From Defluviimonas salinarum (GTDB lineage: Bacteria; Pseudomonadota; Alphaproteobacteria; Rhodobacterales; Rhodobacteraceae), in the NCBI RefSeq assembly GCF_026013545.1, contig NZ_JAPDOG010000001.1, forward strand, positions 161,815-225,814: a stretch of DNA of 64,000 nucleotides, read 5' to 3'. Positions 41,787 to 53,077 of the stretch are shown piece after piece (the first letter of the stretch is position 1; every line of letters starts with the position of its first letter). The notes under the pieces are model-generated. The model did not search any database, was not told the origin of the DNA, and saw only the letters and a program-made list of their open reading frames with translations. Both the position numbers and the translations under genes were made by a program.

Positions 41787-42883
41787 GCGGTTTTCAGAGT
41801 GAGGGTTCGGTGACCGGACGCGTCTATCTGGACTGGAACGCTTCGGCGCCGCTCAGGCCCGAGGCGAGGGAGGCCCTGGTGGCTGCGCTCGACGTCGTGG
41901 GCAACCCATCCTCGGTGCATGCCGAAGGGCGGGCGGCGAAAGCGGTGGTGGAGCGTGCCCGGGAGCAGGTGGCGGTAGCGGTCGGGGCCAAGCCGAGGGA
42001 AGTGGTCTTCACCTCCGGCGCGACAGAGGCGGCCGGTATTCTGCGGCAGGTGTTTCCGCACGGTGCGGTCTGCGTCGACGACATCGCGCATGACGCTCTC
42101 TGGTCGCACTTCGATCTCACGCATGCGGAAAGCGGGGCGAATGTGCTTGCCATGGGGCTTGCCAACTCCGAGACCGGAGCGATCACTGAGCCGCCCCAAC
42201 GCGATGCGGACGGTTTCTTTCCCTATGGCGCAAGACGCTGTTCGAGCCTGCTGCTTGATGTGACGCAGGTGGTGGGCCGCATCCCCTGGGCCTTCGCCTG
42301 GTCGGAAGCTTCGTTGGCGGTGCTTTCGGCGCACAAGCTCGGAGGGCCGAAGGGCGTGGGCGCGCTGATCGTCCGCGAGGGGCTCGACATAGAGCCGCTC
42401 AGCCTTGGTGGAGGGCAGGAGCTGGGGCGGCGCTCGGGCACCGAGAACGTGGCCGGGATCGCGGGCTTCGGAGCCGCGATCGAGGCGGCGATGCGTGACC
42501 TCGATGCGGGGCGCTGGCGGGCTGTCGCCGCGTTGCGCGACCGGATGGAAGCCGGCATTGCCGATGCGGCGCCGGAGACTATCTTTGTCGGACGGGACGG
42601 AGCGCGGCTGCCCAACACCGCGTGTTTCGTGACACCCGGCTGGAAGGGTGAGACCCAGGTGATGCAGATGGACCTTGCCGGGTTCGCGGTCTCGGCCGGC
42701 TCGGCCTGTTCGAGCGGCAAGGTCAAGGCGAGCCGGGTCCTGACGGCGATGGGATATGACGACGTGGCGGCGGCTTCGGGGCTCCGCGTCTCGCTCGGGC
42801 CCGAGACGCGGCCCGAGGATGTGGACCGTTTCACCGAGGTCTGGGCCGCGGCACACGCGCGCTTCCGCGCAAGGGCGGCGTGA
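41783..42883 (+). CDS. iscS: Cysteine desulfurase, IscS/NifS type
   Basis: PLP enzyme that takes sulfur from cysteine for cluster assembly. The 366-residue protein begins [18 protein letters not shown], has the PLP lysine in [13 protein letters not shown] and the active cysteine in [17 protein letters not shown], the long-loop type I arrangement. It is overlapped by the regulator gene and followed by sufB; a type II enzyme (sufS) lies at the other end of the operon. Confidence 0.93.
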   Translation: MSGFQSEGSVTGRVYLDWNASAPLRPEAREALVAALDVVGNPSSVHAEGRAAKAVVERAREQVAVAVGAKPREVVFTSGATEAAGILRQVFPHGAVCVDDIAHDALWSHFDLTHAESGANVLAMGLANSETGAITEPPQRDADGFFPYGARRCSSLLLDVTQVVGRIPWAFAWSEASLAVLSAHKLGGPKGVGALIVREGLDIEPLSLGGGQELGRRSGTENVAGIAGFGAAIEAAMRDLDAGRWRAVAALRDRMEAGIADAAPETIFVGRDGARLPNTACFVTPGWKGETQVMQMDLAGFAVSAGSACSSGKVKASRVLTAMGYDDVAAASGLRVSLGPETRPEDVDRFTEVWAAAHARFRARAA

Positions 42884-42924
42884 GGGGGCGCTGGCAAGTT
42901 ATGGACAGGACGAAAGAAAAGGCG

Positions 42925-44460
42925 ATGGCATTGGATCAGGATCGGGTTGAGGCCGAATTGGAAGTGCGTGAAGGCGTCGACCGCGAGACGGTCGAGACGG
43001 TCCAGAACATGGGCGCCTACAAGTACGGCTGGGAAACCGAGATCGAGATGGAATTCGCGCCGATCGGCGTGAACGAAGACATCGTGCGGCTGATCTCGGC
43101 GAAGAACGAAGAGCCGGAATGGATGACCGAGTGGCGCCTCGCCGCGTTCCGCCGCTGGCAGGAGATGGAGGAGCCCCGCTGGGCGATGCTCCACTATCCC
43201 GAGATCGACTACCAGTCGCAGTACTACTACGCCAAGCCGAAGAGCATGGCCGAGAAACCGAAATCGCTCGACGAGGTCGATCCGAAGCTGCTCGCCACCT
43301 ATGAGAAGCTGGGGATTCCGCTGAAAGAGCAGATGATCCTCGCCGGGGTCGAAGGCGCCGACGAAGCGCCGGCAGAGGCCCGCAAGGTGGCCGTCGACGC
43401 GGTCTTCGACTCGGTCTCGCTCGGCACCACCTTCAAGGAGGAACTGAAGAAGGCGGGCGTGATCTTCTGCTCGATCTCGGAGGCGATCCGGGAGCATCCG
43501 GAGCTGGTCAAGAAGTACCTCGGCAGCGTCGTGCCGCAATCCGACAACTTCTTCGCGACGCTGAACTCGGCGGTCTTCTCGGACGGCTCCTTCGTCTACA
43601 TCCCGCCGAACACCCGCTGCCCGATGGAACTGTCGACCTATTTCCGCATCAATGCCGAGAACACCGGCCAGTTCGAGCGGACGCTGATCATTGCCGACAG
43701 GGGGAGCTATGTGAGCTACCTCGAAGGCTGCACCGCGCCGAAGCGCGACACCGCGCAGCTTCATGCGGCGGTGGTCGAGATCGTCATCCTCGAAGATGCC
43801 GAGGTGAAGTATTCGACGGTGCAGAACTGGTTCCCCGGCGACGAGGAAGGCCGGGGCGGCATCTACAACTTCGTCACCAAGCGCGCCGATTGCCGGGGCG
43901 ACCGGGCGAAGGTGATGTGGACGCAGGTCGAAACCGGATCGGCGATCACCTGGAAGTATCCCTCCTGCATCCTCAGGGGCGACGACAGCCAGGGCGAGTT
44001 CTATTCGATCGCCATCGCCAACAACATGCAGCAGGCGGATACCGGCACCAAGATGATCCATCTTGGCAAGAACTCTCGGTCGCGCATTGTTTCCAAAGGG
44101 ATTTCCGCCGGCAAGGCGCAGAACACCTATCGCGGGCTCGTCTCGATGCACCCGAAGGCGAAGAACTCGCGCAACTACACGCAGTGCGACTCGCTTCTGA
44201 TCGGCGACAAGTGCGGGGCGCACACGGTTCCCTACATCGAGGTGAAGAACAACTCGTCCCGCGTCGAGCACGAGGCGACGACCTCGAAGGTCGATGACGA
44301 CCAGCTCTTCTACTGCCGCTCGCGCGGCATGGACGAGGAGGAGGCGGTGGCGCTCGTCGTCAACGGCTTCTGTCGCGAGGTGTTGCAGGCGCTGCCGATG
44401 GAATTCGCGATGGAGGCGCAGAGCCTCGTCGCGATCTCGCTGGAAGGGAGCGTGGGGTGA
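42925..44460 (+). CDS. sufB: Fe-S cluster assembly protein SufB
   Basis: Scaffold subunit of the SufBC2D complex. The 511-residue protein shows [57 protein letters not shown] and the C-terminal [19 protein letters not shown] 42925 (MALDQDR) is chosen; another ATG at 42901 would add eight residues and neither has a strong ribosome site. Confidence 0.96.
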   Translation: MALDQDRVEAELEVREGVDRETVETVQNMGAYKYGWETEIEMEFAPIGVNEDIVRLISAKNEEPEWMTEWRLAAFRRWQEMEEPRWAMLHYPEIDYQSQYYYAKPKSMAEKPKSLDEVDPKLLATYEKLGIPLKEQMILAGVEGADEAPAEARKVAVDAVFDSVSLGTTFKEELKKAGVIFCSISEAIREHPELVKKYLGSVVPQSDNFFATLNSAVFSDGSFVYIPPNTRCPMELSTYFRINAENTGQFERTLIIADRGSYVSYLEGCTAPKRDTAQLHAAVVEIVILEDAEVKYSTVQNWFPGDEEGRGGIYNFVTKRADCRGDRAKVMWTQVETGSAITWKYPSCILRGDDSQGEFYSIAIANNMQQADTGTKMIHLGKNSRSRIVSKGISAGKAQNTYRGLVSMHPKAKNSRNYTQCDSLLIGDKCGAHTVPYIEVKNNSSRVEHEATTSKVDDDQLFYCRSRGMDEEEAVALVVNGFCREVLQALPMEFAMEAQSLVAISLEGSVG

Positions 44461-44509
44461 TCCGGATTCGCTTCGAGGATTGCCGGCCAGTTCGACGGGA
44501 CGCGTTGCG

Positions 44510-44686
44510 ATGATTGCCACGACCATGCCTTCGATCGAATGGCGCTCCATCGCCGTGTATCATGGCACGGCCGCCGGCGAGGCGTTCTTCCGAGTCAACG
44601 CGACTACCGGCGCCCGTCTCGACGACGAGGCAATCAACGGCATGCCGATGATCTCGGCATCACGAACCGCGGGGATACCGAAATGA
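44510..44686 (+). CDS. Small hypothetical protein in the suf operon (58 aa)
   Basis: Not recognised. From ATG 44510 it encodes 58 residues (PSIEWRSIAVYHGTAAGEAF, then DDEAINGMPM) without a signal or membrane segment. No strong ribosome site is visible. The main support is the four-base ATGA overlap with the next gene and its place between sufB and sufC on the same strand. Confidence 0.45.
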   Translation: MIATTMPSIEWRSIAVYHGTAAGEAFFRVNATTGARLDDEAINGMPMISASRTAGIPK

Positions 44687-45003
44687 AACCTGTCGTTCTT
44701 CTTGTTGGAAAACTTCCCGGAATCGTCGGCCATCTGGCGGATGAACTCGAAGATATGCCGATCCGCTGGCTCGGCGCGCATGATCACGGCGAGGTCGTGC
44801 GCCAACTCGAGACCGAGCCGGAGATCTCCTGTGTGATCATGGGCGCGGGACTCGACGACGGGATTCGCGGCGACCTCATCGGGATCATCGCGGCAATCCG
44901 GCCCGACATCTCGATCCACCTCAAGGACCGGGCGTCCGGCCCCGACGGCATGGCAGCCTTCGTGCGGCGTGTTGCCGCAGCGATGGTTCTGGGCGGGGTC
45001 TAG
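44683..45003 (+). CDS. Hypothetical protein in the suf operon (106 aa)
   Basis: Not recognised. Alternating hydrophobic strands and helices (KPVVLLVGKLPGIVGHLAD, then ISCVIMGAGLDDGIRGDL, then RPDISIHLKDR) suggest a small alpha/beta fold reminiscent of a receiver-like domain, but the acidic pocket and lysine of response regulators are not evident. Overlaps the preceding small gene by four bases. Confidence 0.7.
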   Translation: MKPVVLLVGKLPGIVGHLADELEDMPIRWLGAHDHGEVVRQLETEPEISCVIMGAGLDDGIRGDLIGIIAAIRPDISIHLKDRASGPDGMAAFVRRVAAAMVLGGV

Positions 45004-45210
45004 GACCGAAACCGATGCGCGCCTTGATCCGACCCGCAGGCGGTGGAAACGCCGCGCCAGCAATGGAAAACGCGACCGAACCGCGCGCCGGCGGCGCATT
45101 GCGGCGGATTGATGGCGGTCTTGCCGCGAAAAACCCACGTTCTGAACCCGAATTCGGCCGCATCTCCTCCCCAGCGTGGCTCTTGAAGCTGTGCAGTGCG
45201 GAGGCGAGAG

Positions 45211-45726
45211 ATGAACGCGGTGATCGACCAGAAGGCCGCGTTCGCGGAACGGCTCAACCGGATCAACCGCGGCTGCCAGTTCGAACATGCGGACGTGATC
45301 GGGCATCACACGCAGCGTCACTACAACAAGATCGCCGCGCGTCTCGCCAAGCAGCCGCAGCGGAGCTTCAGCGGCACCGTCTTGATCTCGATTGCCTTTC
45401 TGTGCGGCATGACGGCAGTTCTGGCTGGGCGGGTCTCCTATTTCCACCTGGCGAAGACCGAGGGATTGCCGCCGGCCTTCTACGATCTCGGCGAGCGCGG
45501 CATGGCGCTCTTCGCCTTCGTGCTGGCGGCGCTTTTCTTCCTCTTCCTTCCCCTCTCGACCCGGCCCCGCATCATGGCGCTTCTGGCCGGGTGCTTGCTG
45601 ATGCACTACGGCGAGATTGCGGTCGCCGCGAACGCGCCGGAGGTCTGGTCGCAGATCTTCTCGCCGGAATACGCCGCATCGCTGGCCGAGCAGGGCAAGG
45701 ACTACCGACTCACGCCCACCGGCTGA
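45211..45726 (+). CDS. Hypothetical membrane protein in the suf operon (171 aa)
   Basis: Not recognised. The N-terminal 55 residues are soluble and basic (VIGHHTQRHYNKIAARLAKQ); then follow three hydrophobic segments (VLISIAFLCGMTAVLAG, MALFAFVLAALFFLFLP, IMALLAGCLLMHYGEIAV). ATG 45211 follows CGGAGGCG. It lies between the 106-residue gene (207 bp without another gene) and sufC. Confidence 0.75.
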   Translation: MNAVIDQKAAFAERLNRINRGCQFEHADVIGHHTQRHYNKIAARLAKQPQRSFSGTVLISIAFLCGMTAVLAGRVSYFHLAKTEGLPPAFYDLGERGMALFAFVLAALFFLFLPLSTRPRIMALLAGCLLMHYGEIAVAANAPEVWSQIFSPEYAASLAEQGKDYRLTPTG

Positions 45727-45749
45727 ACCGACACCCATCCGAAACCCTT

Positions 45750-45778
45750 GCGGCCCGGGCCTCGCGCCCGCGGGCCGC
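45750..45778 (+). terminator. Internal hairpin before sufC
   Basis: Eight-bp stem GCGGCCCG / CGGGCCGC with GC-rich interior, then CTTTGC, between the 171-residue gene and sufC. It lacks a T-run; it may slow or attenuate transcription, or protect the 5' end of the sufC-sufD message. Confidence 0.45.
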
Positions 45779-45802
45779 CTTTGCCGTTTGAAAGAGGAAA
45801 AG

Positions 45803-46557
<755 letters not shown>

Positions 46558-46558
<1 letters not shown>

Positions 46559-47862
46559 TGGCGGCCCCGATGCGGAAGGATGAGGCGCGCGTGGCCGCGA
46601 CCGAAGCGCGGCTCGCCGCGCTCGACTTGCCGAAAGGTGGCTTCACCGCCCATGCCCGTGCCAACGCTCTGGCGCGGCTGAGAGAGATGGGCCTGCCGGG
46701 GCGGCGGGACGAGTACTGGAAATTCACCGATCCGGCCGTGTTGAACGCGACCGAGGCGGCGAAGGCCGCGCTGTTCGATCCGAAGGAGTCGCAGCTTTTC
46801 GGCGGTGTCGATTGCGTGAAGCTGGTATTCGTCGACGGCGTCTTTGACGCCGAGGTCTCCGACGATCCGGTGCTAGCGGGCGTGGAGATCGCGCGGCTGG
46901 CGGAGGCCGGCGCCTCCGATATCCACTGGGCGCAGGAGCTTTACGGCGCGCTCGAGGCGAAGGGCCAGTCGCCGGTCGTCCGGCCCTTCGCGGCGCTCAA
47001 CACCGCGGCGGCGACCGATGGTGTCCTGATCCGGGCGACGGCGCAGGCCGCAAAACCGGTGCACCTCGTTTACCGCCACGAATCAGAGGCTTCCGACGCG
47101 ATCCTTCATCACTGCGTGAAGATCGAGCCGGGGGCGGAGCTGACGCTCCTCGAAACCGGGCCGGCGGCGGCGCGGTTCAACAAGGTGATGGAGGTCGATG
47201 TCGCCGCGGGCGGCCGGTTCCACCATGTCCGCGCCCAGGGCCGTGACCACGAGCGCCGGGCGATCACGCATATCTTCGCCCGCGTTGCTGAGGAAGCCTC
47301 GTTCAAGAGCTTCACGCTCACCGTCAACGGCCAGATGACGCGCAACGAATGCGTGATCGAGATCGCCGGAGACGATGCAATCGCGCATGTCGCGGGCGCG
47401 GCCCTCGGCGATGGCAGCTATGGCCGGTTCCATCACGACGACACGATCTTCGTCACCCATGATGCTGAACGCTGCGAAAGCCGGCAGGTGTTCAAGAAGG
47501 TGCTGAAAAACGGCGCGGTGGGCGTCTTCCAGGGCAAGATCCTCGTCAAGCCCGGCGCGCAGAAGACCGACGGCTACCAGATCAGCCAGTCGCTGCTTCT
47601 GGACGAGGACAGCCAGTTCCTCGCCAAGCCGGAACTGGAGATCTATGCCGATGACGTGAAATGCTCGCACGGATCGACGACCGGCGCTATCGACGAGACG
47701 GCGCTGTTCTATCTGCGCTCGCGCGGGGTCGGGAAGCAGGATGCGACGGCACTTCTGGTCCTGTCCTTCCTTGCCGACGCGATCGCGGAGATCGAGGACG
47801 AGACGCTCGCCGCCGAGATCGTCGAGCGGCTCGAAGCCTGGCTCCAGCGCCGGAAGAAGTGA
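46558..47862 (+). CDS. sufD: Fe-S cluster assembly protein SufD
   Basis: SufB paralogue and structural subunit of SufBC2D. The 434-residue protein has the C-terminal SufBD core: FQGKILVKPGAQKTDGYQIS, KPELEIYADDVKCSHGSTTG and ALFYLRSRGV. The N-terminal helical region contains PGRRDEYWKFTDP. Overlaps sufC and the next gene by one base each. Confidence 0.96.
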
Positions 47863-48350
47863 TGGCCGTCACCGACGACATCGTCGCCACCTACCGGGGG
47901 CCGCGCAGGGTGATGCGCCGGCTTCTGGCCGGTGAGCGCCACGAGGCCCGTGCGCTCGCCTATCTGATCGCGGCGCTCGTCGTGATCTACATCGCGCAGT
48001 GGCCCGGTCTCAGCCGGGCCGCGCATTTCGCGCCGGAAGTGCCGCTCGTCCAGAGGATGGTGGCGTCCTTCCTCGCGGTCATGGCGCTCTTGCCGGCCTT
48101 CTACCTGGTCGCGGCGCTCGGTCATCTCGTGGCGCGCATGTTCGGCGGCAGCGGGGATTACTTCGGCGCCCGGATCGCGCTCTTCTGGGCGCTTCTCGCG
48201 GTGTCGCCGCTCATGCTGCTGCAGGGCATGGTCGCGGGCTTCATCGGGCCGGGGCTGCAGGCCGGCGCGGTGGGCGGGATCGTTTTCGTGGTCTTCCTGT
48301 GGTTCTGGTTGAGCGGGCTGGCCGTCTCGGAAAGCGGAGCGAAGTCATGA
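47862..48350 (+). CDS. Yip1-type membrane protein 1
   Basis: A 162-residue protein with four to five hydrophobic segments (AYLIAALVVIYIAQW, then VASFLAVMALLPAFYLVAAL, then IALFWALLAVSPLMLLQGMV), resembling the Yip1/DUF1282 group. Function unknown. It overlaps sufD by one base and the next gene by four. A paralogue follows directly. Confidence 0.78.
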   Translation: MAVTDDIVATYRGPRRVMRRLLAGERHEARALAYLIAALVVIYIAQWPGLSRAAHFAPEVPLVQRMVASFLAVMALLPAFYLVAALGHLVARMFGGSGDYFGARIALFWALLAVSPLMLLQGMVAGFIGPGLQAGAVGGIVFVVFLWFWLSGLAVSESGAKS

Positions 48351-48943
48351 CGGCGATCGGCCCCGTTATCGTCGACCTGGTGGCGCACACGCTGCGCCGT
48401 CCGCGCGAGGCCGCGCGGCGGCTGATCGATTTCGACCTGCCGATGGAGGCGCGCTGGCTCGGGCTCCTGCTGGTTGCGGTGGTGGCGCTTCTGGAGACCC
48501 GGATCGCGCTTCTCTTCATGCCCTCCGACCAGCAGGCCGCGGTCTTCGCCGTTCTCGCCGACCCCTGGCTCGGGGTGGCGTTCCAGATCCTGTCGCTGGT
48601 GATCATCGCCGGGGCGATGGCGTTCGTCGGTCGCATCTTCGGCGGGCAGGGCGTCTTCGCGGATGCGCTGCTGCTGGTCGTCTGGCTCGAGTTCCTGCTG
48701 ACCTTGGCGCAGGCCGTGCAGATGCTCGTGATGTTCGTAGCACCGCCGCTCGCCACGCTCATCGCCTTCGCGGCGCTGGGGATGTTCCTCTGGCTTCTGG
48801 CGCATTTCACCGCCGCGCTGCACGGCTTTCGCGATCTCGCCAAGGTCTTCGTCGGGATGGTGGCGAGCTTCTTCGTCATTGTCGCCGTTCTTGCCGTCCT
48901 GCTCGCGATGCTGGGCGTCCTCCCTCCGATCGAGAAGGTCTGA
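48347..48943 (+). CDS. Yip1-type membrane protein 2
   Basis: A 198-residue paralogue of the preceding protein, with the same pattern of five hydrophobic segments (WLGLLLVAVVALLETRIAL, FQILSLVIIAGAMAFVGRIFGG, VGMVASFFVIVAVLAVLLAM). Function unknown. Two bases before sufS; the pair sits between sufD and sufS. Confidence 0.8.
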   Translation: MTAIGPVIVDLVAHTLRRPREAARRLIDFDLPMEARWLGLLLVAVVALLETRIALLFMPSDQQAAVFAVLADPWLGVAFQILSLVIIAGAMAFVGRIFGGQGVFADALLLVVWLEFLLTLAQAVQMLVMFVAPPLATLIAFAALGMFLWLLAHFTAALHGFRDLAKVFVGMVASFFVIVAVLAVLLAMLGVLPPIEKV

Positions 48944-48945
48944 CC

Positions 48946-50166
48946 ATGTACGACGTCGCCAAGATCCGCGCCGATTTTCCGATCCTCTCGCGCGAGGTGA
49001 ACGGCAAGCCGCTCGTCTACCTCGACAACGGAGCCTCGGCGCAGAAGCCGCGCGTCGTGATCGAGGCGATCACGCAGGCCTACGAGATGGAATATGCCAA
49101 CGTCCATCGCGGCCTGCACCACCTGTCGAACCTCGCCACCGAGAAATACGAGGGGGTGCGCGCCATCGTCGCCCGCTTCCTCGGCGCGCCCGATTCCGAG
49201 GAGATCGTCTTCACCTCCGGCACGACCGAAGGGATCAACCTCGTCTCCTATGCATGGGCCGCGCCCAGGATGCAGCCCGGCGACGAGATCGTGCTGTCGG
49301 TGCTCGAACATCACGCCAACATCGTGCCCTGGCACTTTCTGCGCGAGCGTCAGGGCGTGGTGCTGAAATGGGTGGAGCCGGAGCCGGACGGCACGCTCGA
49401 CCCCGAGAAGGTGATCGCTGCCATCGGGCCCCGGACGAAGCTCGTCGCCGTCACCCAGATGTCGAACGTGACCGGAACCCTCGTCGATGTCGCCGCGATC
49501 TGCCGCGGCGCGCGCGAGAAAGGCGTGCCGGTCCTCGTCGACGGTTCGCAGGGCGCGGTGCACCGGCCGGTGTCGGTCGCCGAGATCGGCTGCGACTTCT
49601 ATGCGATCACCGGCCACAAGCTTTACGGGCCGACCGGGTCGGGCGCGATCTGGATCGCGAAGGAGCGGATGGCCGAGATGCGGCCCTTCCTCGGCGGTGG
49701 CGACATGATCCGCGACGTCTACCGGGACGCGGTGACCTACAACGACCCGCCGATGAAGTTCGAAGCCGGGACGCCCGGCATCGTCCAGCAGATCGGCATG
49801 GGGGTCGCACTGGAATACCTCATGGGTCTCGGCATGGGGAATGTCGCTGCGCATGAGGCGGATCTGCGCGACTACGCGCTGAGCCGGTTCAAGGGGCTGA
49901 ACTGGCTCAACCTGCAAGGCACCGCGCCCGGCAAGGGGGCGATCTTCTCCTTCACGCTGGAAGGGGCGGCGCATGCCCACGACATCTCGACTGTCCTCGA
50001 CAAGAAGGGCGTCGCGGTGCGCGCCGGCACCCATTGCGCGATGCCGCTGCTGGAGTTCTACGGCGTCACGGCGACCTGCCGCGCCTCGTTCGGGCTCTAC
50101 AACACCCGCGCCGAGGTCGATTCGCTGGTCGAGGCGCTGGAGCTTTGCCACGAGCTTTTCGCCTGA
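48946..50166 (+). CDS. sufS: Cysteine desulfurase SufS
   Basis: Type II PLP cysteine desulfurase. The 406-residue protein has YLDNGASAQKPRVVI, VHRGLHHLSNLATEKYEG, the PLP lysine in FYAITGHKLYGPTG and active Cys in RAGTHCAMPLLEFYG. Last gene of the operon; no sufE, sufU, sufA or sufT follows, and the next gene is convergent 30 bp away. Confidence 0.96.
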   Translation: MYDVAKIRADFPILSREVNGKPLVYLDNGASAQKPRVVIEAITQAYEMEYANVHRGLHHLSNLATEKYEGVRAIVARFLGAPDSEEIVFTSGTTEGINLVSYAWAAPRMQPGDEIVLSVLEHHANIVPWHFLRERQGVVLKWVEPEPDGTLDPEKVIAAIGPRTKLVAVTQMSNVTGTLVDVAAICRGAREKGVPVLVDGSQGAVHRPVSVAEIGCDFYAITGHKLYGPTGSGAIWIAKERMAEMRPFLGGGDMIRDVYRDAVTYNDPPMKFEAGTPGIVQQIGMGVALEYLMGLGMGNVAAHEADLRDYALSRFKGLNWLNLQGTAPGKGAIFSFTLEGAAHAHDISTVLDKKGVAVRAGTHCAMPLLEFYGVTATCRASFGLYNTRAEVDSLVEALELCHELFA

Positions 50167-50196
50167 AGGGCGACGGGGCAGGGGCCGCCCCGGCGA

Positions 50197-52410
50197 TCAG
50201 AACGAGAAGGTGATCGCCAGCACGCCGGCCGTATCCGAAACGCCCGCGCGGTTGCCGTAGTTTTCCGCGTAAGCGAGCTCGGCGAGGAACTCCAGTCCGG
50301 GCGCCAGCGGCCGCTGGTAGCTGATCGCGAGGTCGACCTGCCGCTCGGAGGGCGCGAGGTCGAGCGCCACCGGTTCGAATGCGGAGCGTCCGGCGCTGCG
50401 GACCACCGGCAGAACCATTTCGGCGCGCCCCGAGGTCACCGCCATCGGCAAGGATGCGCGCAAGCTCAGCCGGTCGCCGGAGGCGAAGACCTCGCGCTGG
50501 CCGAGATCGAGGTCGAGGCTTGAGAACCGCGCCGCCGAGACGCCTGACAGATAGGCCGGGGCACCGAGATCGGCGATGCCGGTCTCGCCGGAGAGCGAGA
50601 TGAACCCGCCACTCGCGCTCTCGCCCGTCAAGCCGAGCTGGAGGGCGACGAGGTCGCTTGCCGGAAGCCCGTCATCCGCGGCGCCGAGCCCGAGCGCGCC
50701 GCGGTCGTGCGCGATCTTCACGCCGATGTCGAGCCCGACCGGCCCGTCGATCAGCGCGTGTTTGGCGCTGATCCCGTATCCGGCGTCCGCGTCGCCGCTC
50801 GCCGGGATCAGGAGCGCGCCGGACAGGCTGCCATCGGGGCTTGTGAAATCGAGCGTCCGGCCGTTGAACGCGCGGAACGGTTCCGTCAGTGCCTGCGCGG
50901 CGGCGGCGCGCCGGGCCGAAAGGTCGTCGGAGGTCGCCCGTGCCAGAAGTCCCTCGGCCATGGGCCGCGGCACCGAGCTTGCGGTCAGCGCCCCGGCAGG
51001 CATCCGGAACCCGCCCGCGAGGCTGTCCGTGACCTCGACCTCGATCACGCCGAGGCTGCGCTCGACGGCGTCCCCGATGGCCGCTCCCGCGACGATCACC
51101 GGCCCGGTGGTCTTGACCTCGACGCCGCCGGGCAGGCTCATGCTGGTCGTGCCGATCGGCAGCAGGGCCGCCCTGACGTCGAGAAAGCCATGCCCGTAGA
51201 CGTCGCTGTAGCCATGCACGAAGCCGGGCACGAGTTCGACCGATCCGTCCGGCGCGAAGAAGCCATTGTCGGCCGAGGCGAGCAGGCGCAGCCGCAACTG
51301 ATGCGGTGTCAGGTTCGGGAATGCCTCGGCCAGGATCGCCAGCGCCCCGGCGACCTGGGGTGCGGCGAACGAGGAGCCGACCGTGAAACCGTATGAACTG
51401 TTCGAGGCCGCGGTGGCGGCGTTCCAGCTTCCGTCGGCGACAAGGCACCATCGGGCGGCGTTGAGACAGGAGGCGGATTGCATCTGCGCCGACTGGACGC
51501 TGGCGGCGTCGAATGCCGGGGTTGCGTTTCCGACCGCGAGCCAGCCCGTCTCCAGGCTTGGCCGCAGGGCGGGCAGACCCTCCATGAGCTCGGAGGTGGT
51601 CGCGGCCTTGTCGTTCGACAGGGCGAAGACGACGACGCCTCTGGCAGCGTAGGCGTCGAGTGCGGCAAGGTAGGCGGCACCGTCCGAAGTGCCGAAGACG
51701 GTGTCGAAGCTTGCCGAGGTCGCGGGCACCGGGAAGCCCCAGGAATTGTTCTGGGCGACTGCGCCACGCTGCAGGGCCGTGCGGGTCGCCGCCGTCACCG
51801 AGGAAGCCGAGCCGGAACTGCCGAGCGCGAGGTTCGCGCCCGGCGCGACGCCGATCATCCTCGACGACGAGCCTGCGGCGACCGAGGCCACGGCGGTCCC
51901 ATGATCCGCAACCGGCAACGCGCCCGATGTGGCGACTGTCCTGCCGGCGATCGTGTCGTGCGTTTGCCGGAAACCCTCGTCGACGATGGAGATCGTCTGC
52001 CCCGCGCCCGTCAAGCCGACGGCATGGGCGTATTCGGTGCGGGCCGACGCCAGGGGATAGCTGGAAAAGGTGGGGCCCGGAACGGCGCTGAACCGCCATT
52101 CGTTCTTCTGGAAGAGGTAGCGCGCCGTTGTGTCCCGGAGTGCCGCCGCTGCGGCCTCGTAGGGTTCGAAGGATTGCACGAAGTAGGAGCCGAGCGTTCC
52201 CGCCCCGCCCGGCACCGGGATCGGCAGCGTGGCGGCGCTTTCGCCTCCCTTGCACGCGGTCAGAACCAGAACCGCGCCAATGCCGAGAAACAGGACCGGC
52301 CGACAGGGAGGTTCTTTGCGGCCGGGGCGAAGTCGCTTGGCGAGGGACGCGCGAATGCAGCAATGGAGGCGTTCGGCCATGCGTGGTGATTCCAGCTCTC
52401 GGTCTGCCAT
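50197..52410 (-). CDS. S8 (subtilase) serine protease lipoprotein with C-terminal barrel-like region
   Basis: Secreted subtilisin-type protease. The 737-residue frame has a lipobox LVLTAC with acylated Cys53, the catalytic Asp144 (SIVDEGF), His170 ([12 protein letters not shown]) and Ser347 ([12 protein letters not shown]). The C-terminal third (about residues 500-737) is strand-rich, ends in ITFSF and resembles an autotransporter barrel, a design like Neisseria NalP. The start may instead be ATG 52380; neither has a good ribosome site. Asp in D-E-G rather than D-S/T-G is unusual. It lies convergent with sufS. Confidence 0.85.
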   Translation of the reverse strand: MADRELESPRMAERLHCCIRASLAKRLRPGRKEPPCRPVLFLGIGAVLVLTACKGGESAATLPIPVPGGAGTLGSYFVQSFEPYEAAAAALRDTTARYLFQKNEWRFSAVPGPTFSSYPLASARTEYAHAVGLTGAGQTISIVDEGFRQTHDTIAGRTVATSGALPVADHGTAVASVAAGSSSRMIGVAPGANLALGSSGSASSVTAATRTALQRGAVAQNNSWGFPVPATSASFDTVFGTSDGAAYLAALDAYAARGVVVFALSNDKAATTSELMEGLPALRPSLETGWLAVGNATPAFDAASVQSAQMQSASCLNAARWCLVADGSWNAATAASNSSYGFTVGSSFAAPQVAGALAILAEAFPNLTPHQLRLRLLASADNGFFAPDGSVELVPGFVHGYSDVYGHGFLDVRAALLPIGTTSMSLPGGVEVKTTGPVIVAGAAIGDAVERSLGVIEVEVTDSLAGGFRMPAGALTASSVPRPMAEGLLARATSDDLSARRAAAAQALTEPFRAFNGRTLDFTSPDGSLSGALLIPASGDADAGYGISAKHALIDGPVGLDIGVKIAHDRGALGLGAADDGLPASDLVALQLGLTGESASGGFISLSGETGIADLGAPAYLSGVSAARFSSLDLDLGQREVFASGDRLSLRASLPMAVTSGRAEMVLPVVRSAGRSAFEPVALDLAPSERQVDLAISYQRPLAPGLEFLAELAYAENYGNRAGVSDTAGVLAITFSF

Positions 52411-52594
52411 CTTCCCATTTTCTAACCGGGAAAGACGCTGGAGCGAGGGCCGAATGCTCCTTCAGCTTCAGATAGAACGGCGGTGCGGCGGACATGCCGC
52501 AGCTTGCGGTGCCCGGCTGCCCTCGATCTCGAACGGGCCATGCAAAGCCCCCATTGCGGGACGGGAAACTTGTCGCTATAGAGGCGAGGACCGC

Positions 52595-52671
52595 GCACCC
52601 GTAGCTCAGCTGGATAGAGTGCTGCCCTCCGAAGGCAGAGGTCACAGGTTCGAATCCTGTCGGGTGCGCCA
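52595..52671 (+). tRNA. tRNA-Arg (anticodon CCG)
   Basis: A 77-nt cloverleaf: acceptor GCACCCG / CGGGTGC, D arm GCTC-GAGT, anticodon stem CTGCC / GGCAG around loop CTCCGAA (anticodon CCG), T arm ACAGG / CCTGT with loop TTCGAAT, discriminator G and encoded CCA at 52669-52671. Confidence 0.97.
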
Positions 52672-53077
52672 AAATCCCAAAGTGATTACAGAAGCTTGAC
52701 ATCCTATCATGGCGTGGCGGCGCGTGCGTCCGGTGCGATGGCGCGCATCGGCGCGTGCCGCAGTGTAAAGTGGGGCGCTACCTGCTGTCAGTGGCGCCGC
52801 AGCGAAACTGCCGAGGCGCGCCAGAGATGAGCCCTAAACCCATCGCTGTTCGCCTGACCGGCGGGCCATACTAGACATGCCCGTTCCGAGAGCACGGGCG
52901 CCGTGCCGTTGCCTCCGTCCAGGTTTCGTCGCCATCGGCCACGGTTTCCGGGCGCCGGGACCGTCCGCGGTCGAAGGCCGACTCGCGGATGCCGCTTTCG
53001 GCAATGCTCGCGGCACGCACAAGGCAAAGATTACGCGGGATTGCGGCGCGGCGCCGCGGCGGGAAAGGGCGGATATC
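52672..53077 (+). other. Gap with no recognisable gene
   Basis: About 400 bp between the tRNA and the phosphatase-superfamily gene. Frames through it are short or Arg/Pro-rich and lack ribosome sites; no repeat of the tRNA 3' end, insertion sequence or attachment site was seen. It presumably holds the promoter of the next gene. Confidence 0.6.

Noticed and set aside
52595-52671. Possible integration site at tRNA-Arg
   Set aside because: No second copy of the tRNA 3' end and no integrase gene were seen in the window.
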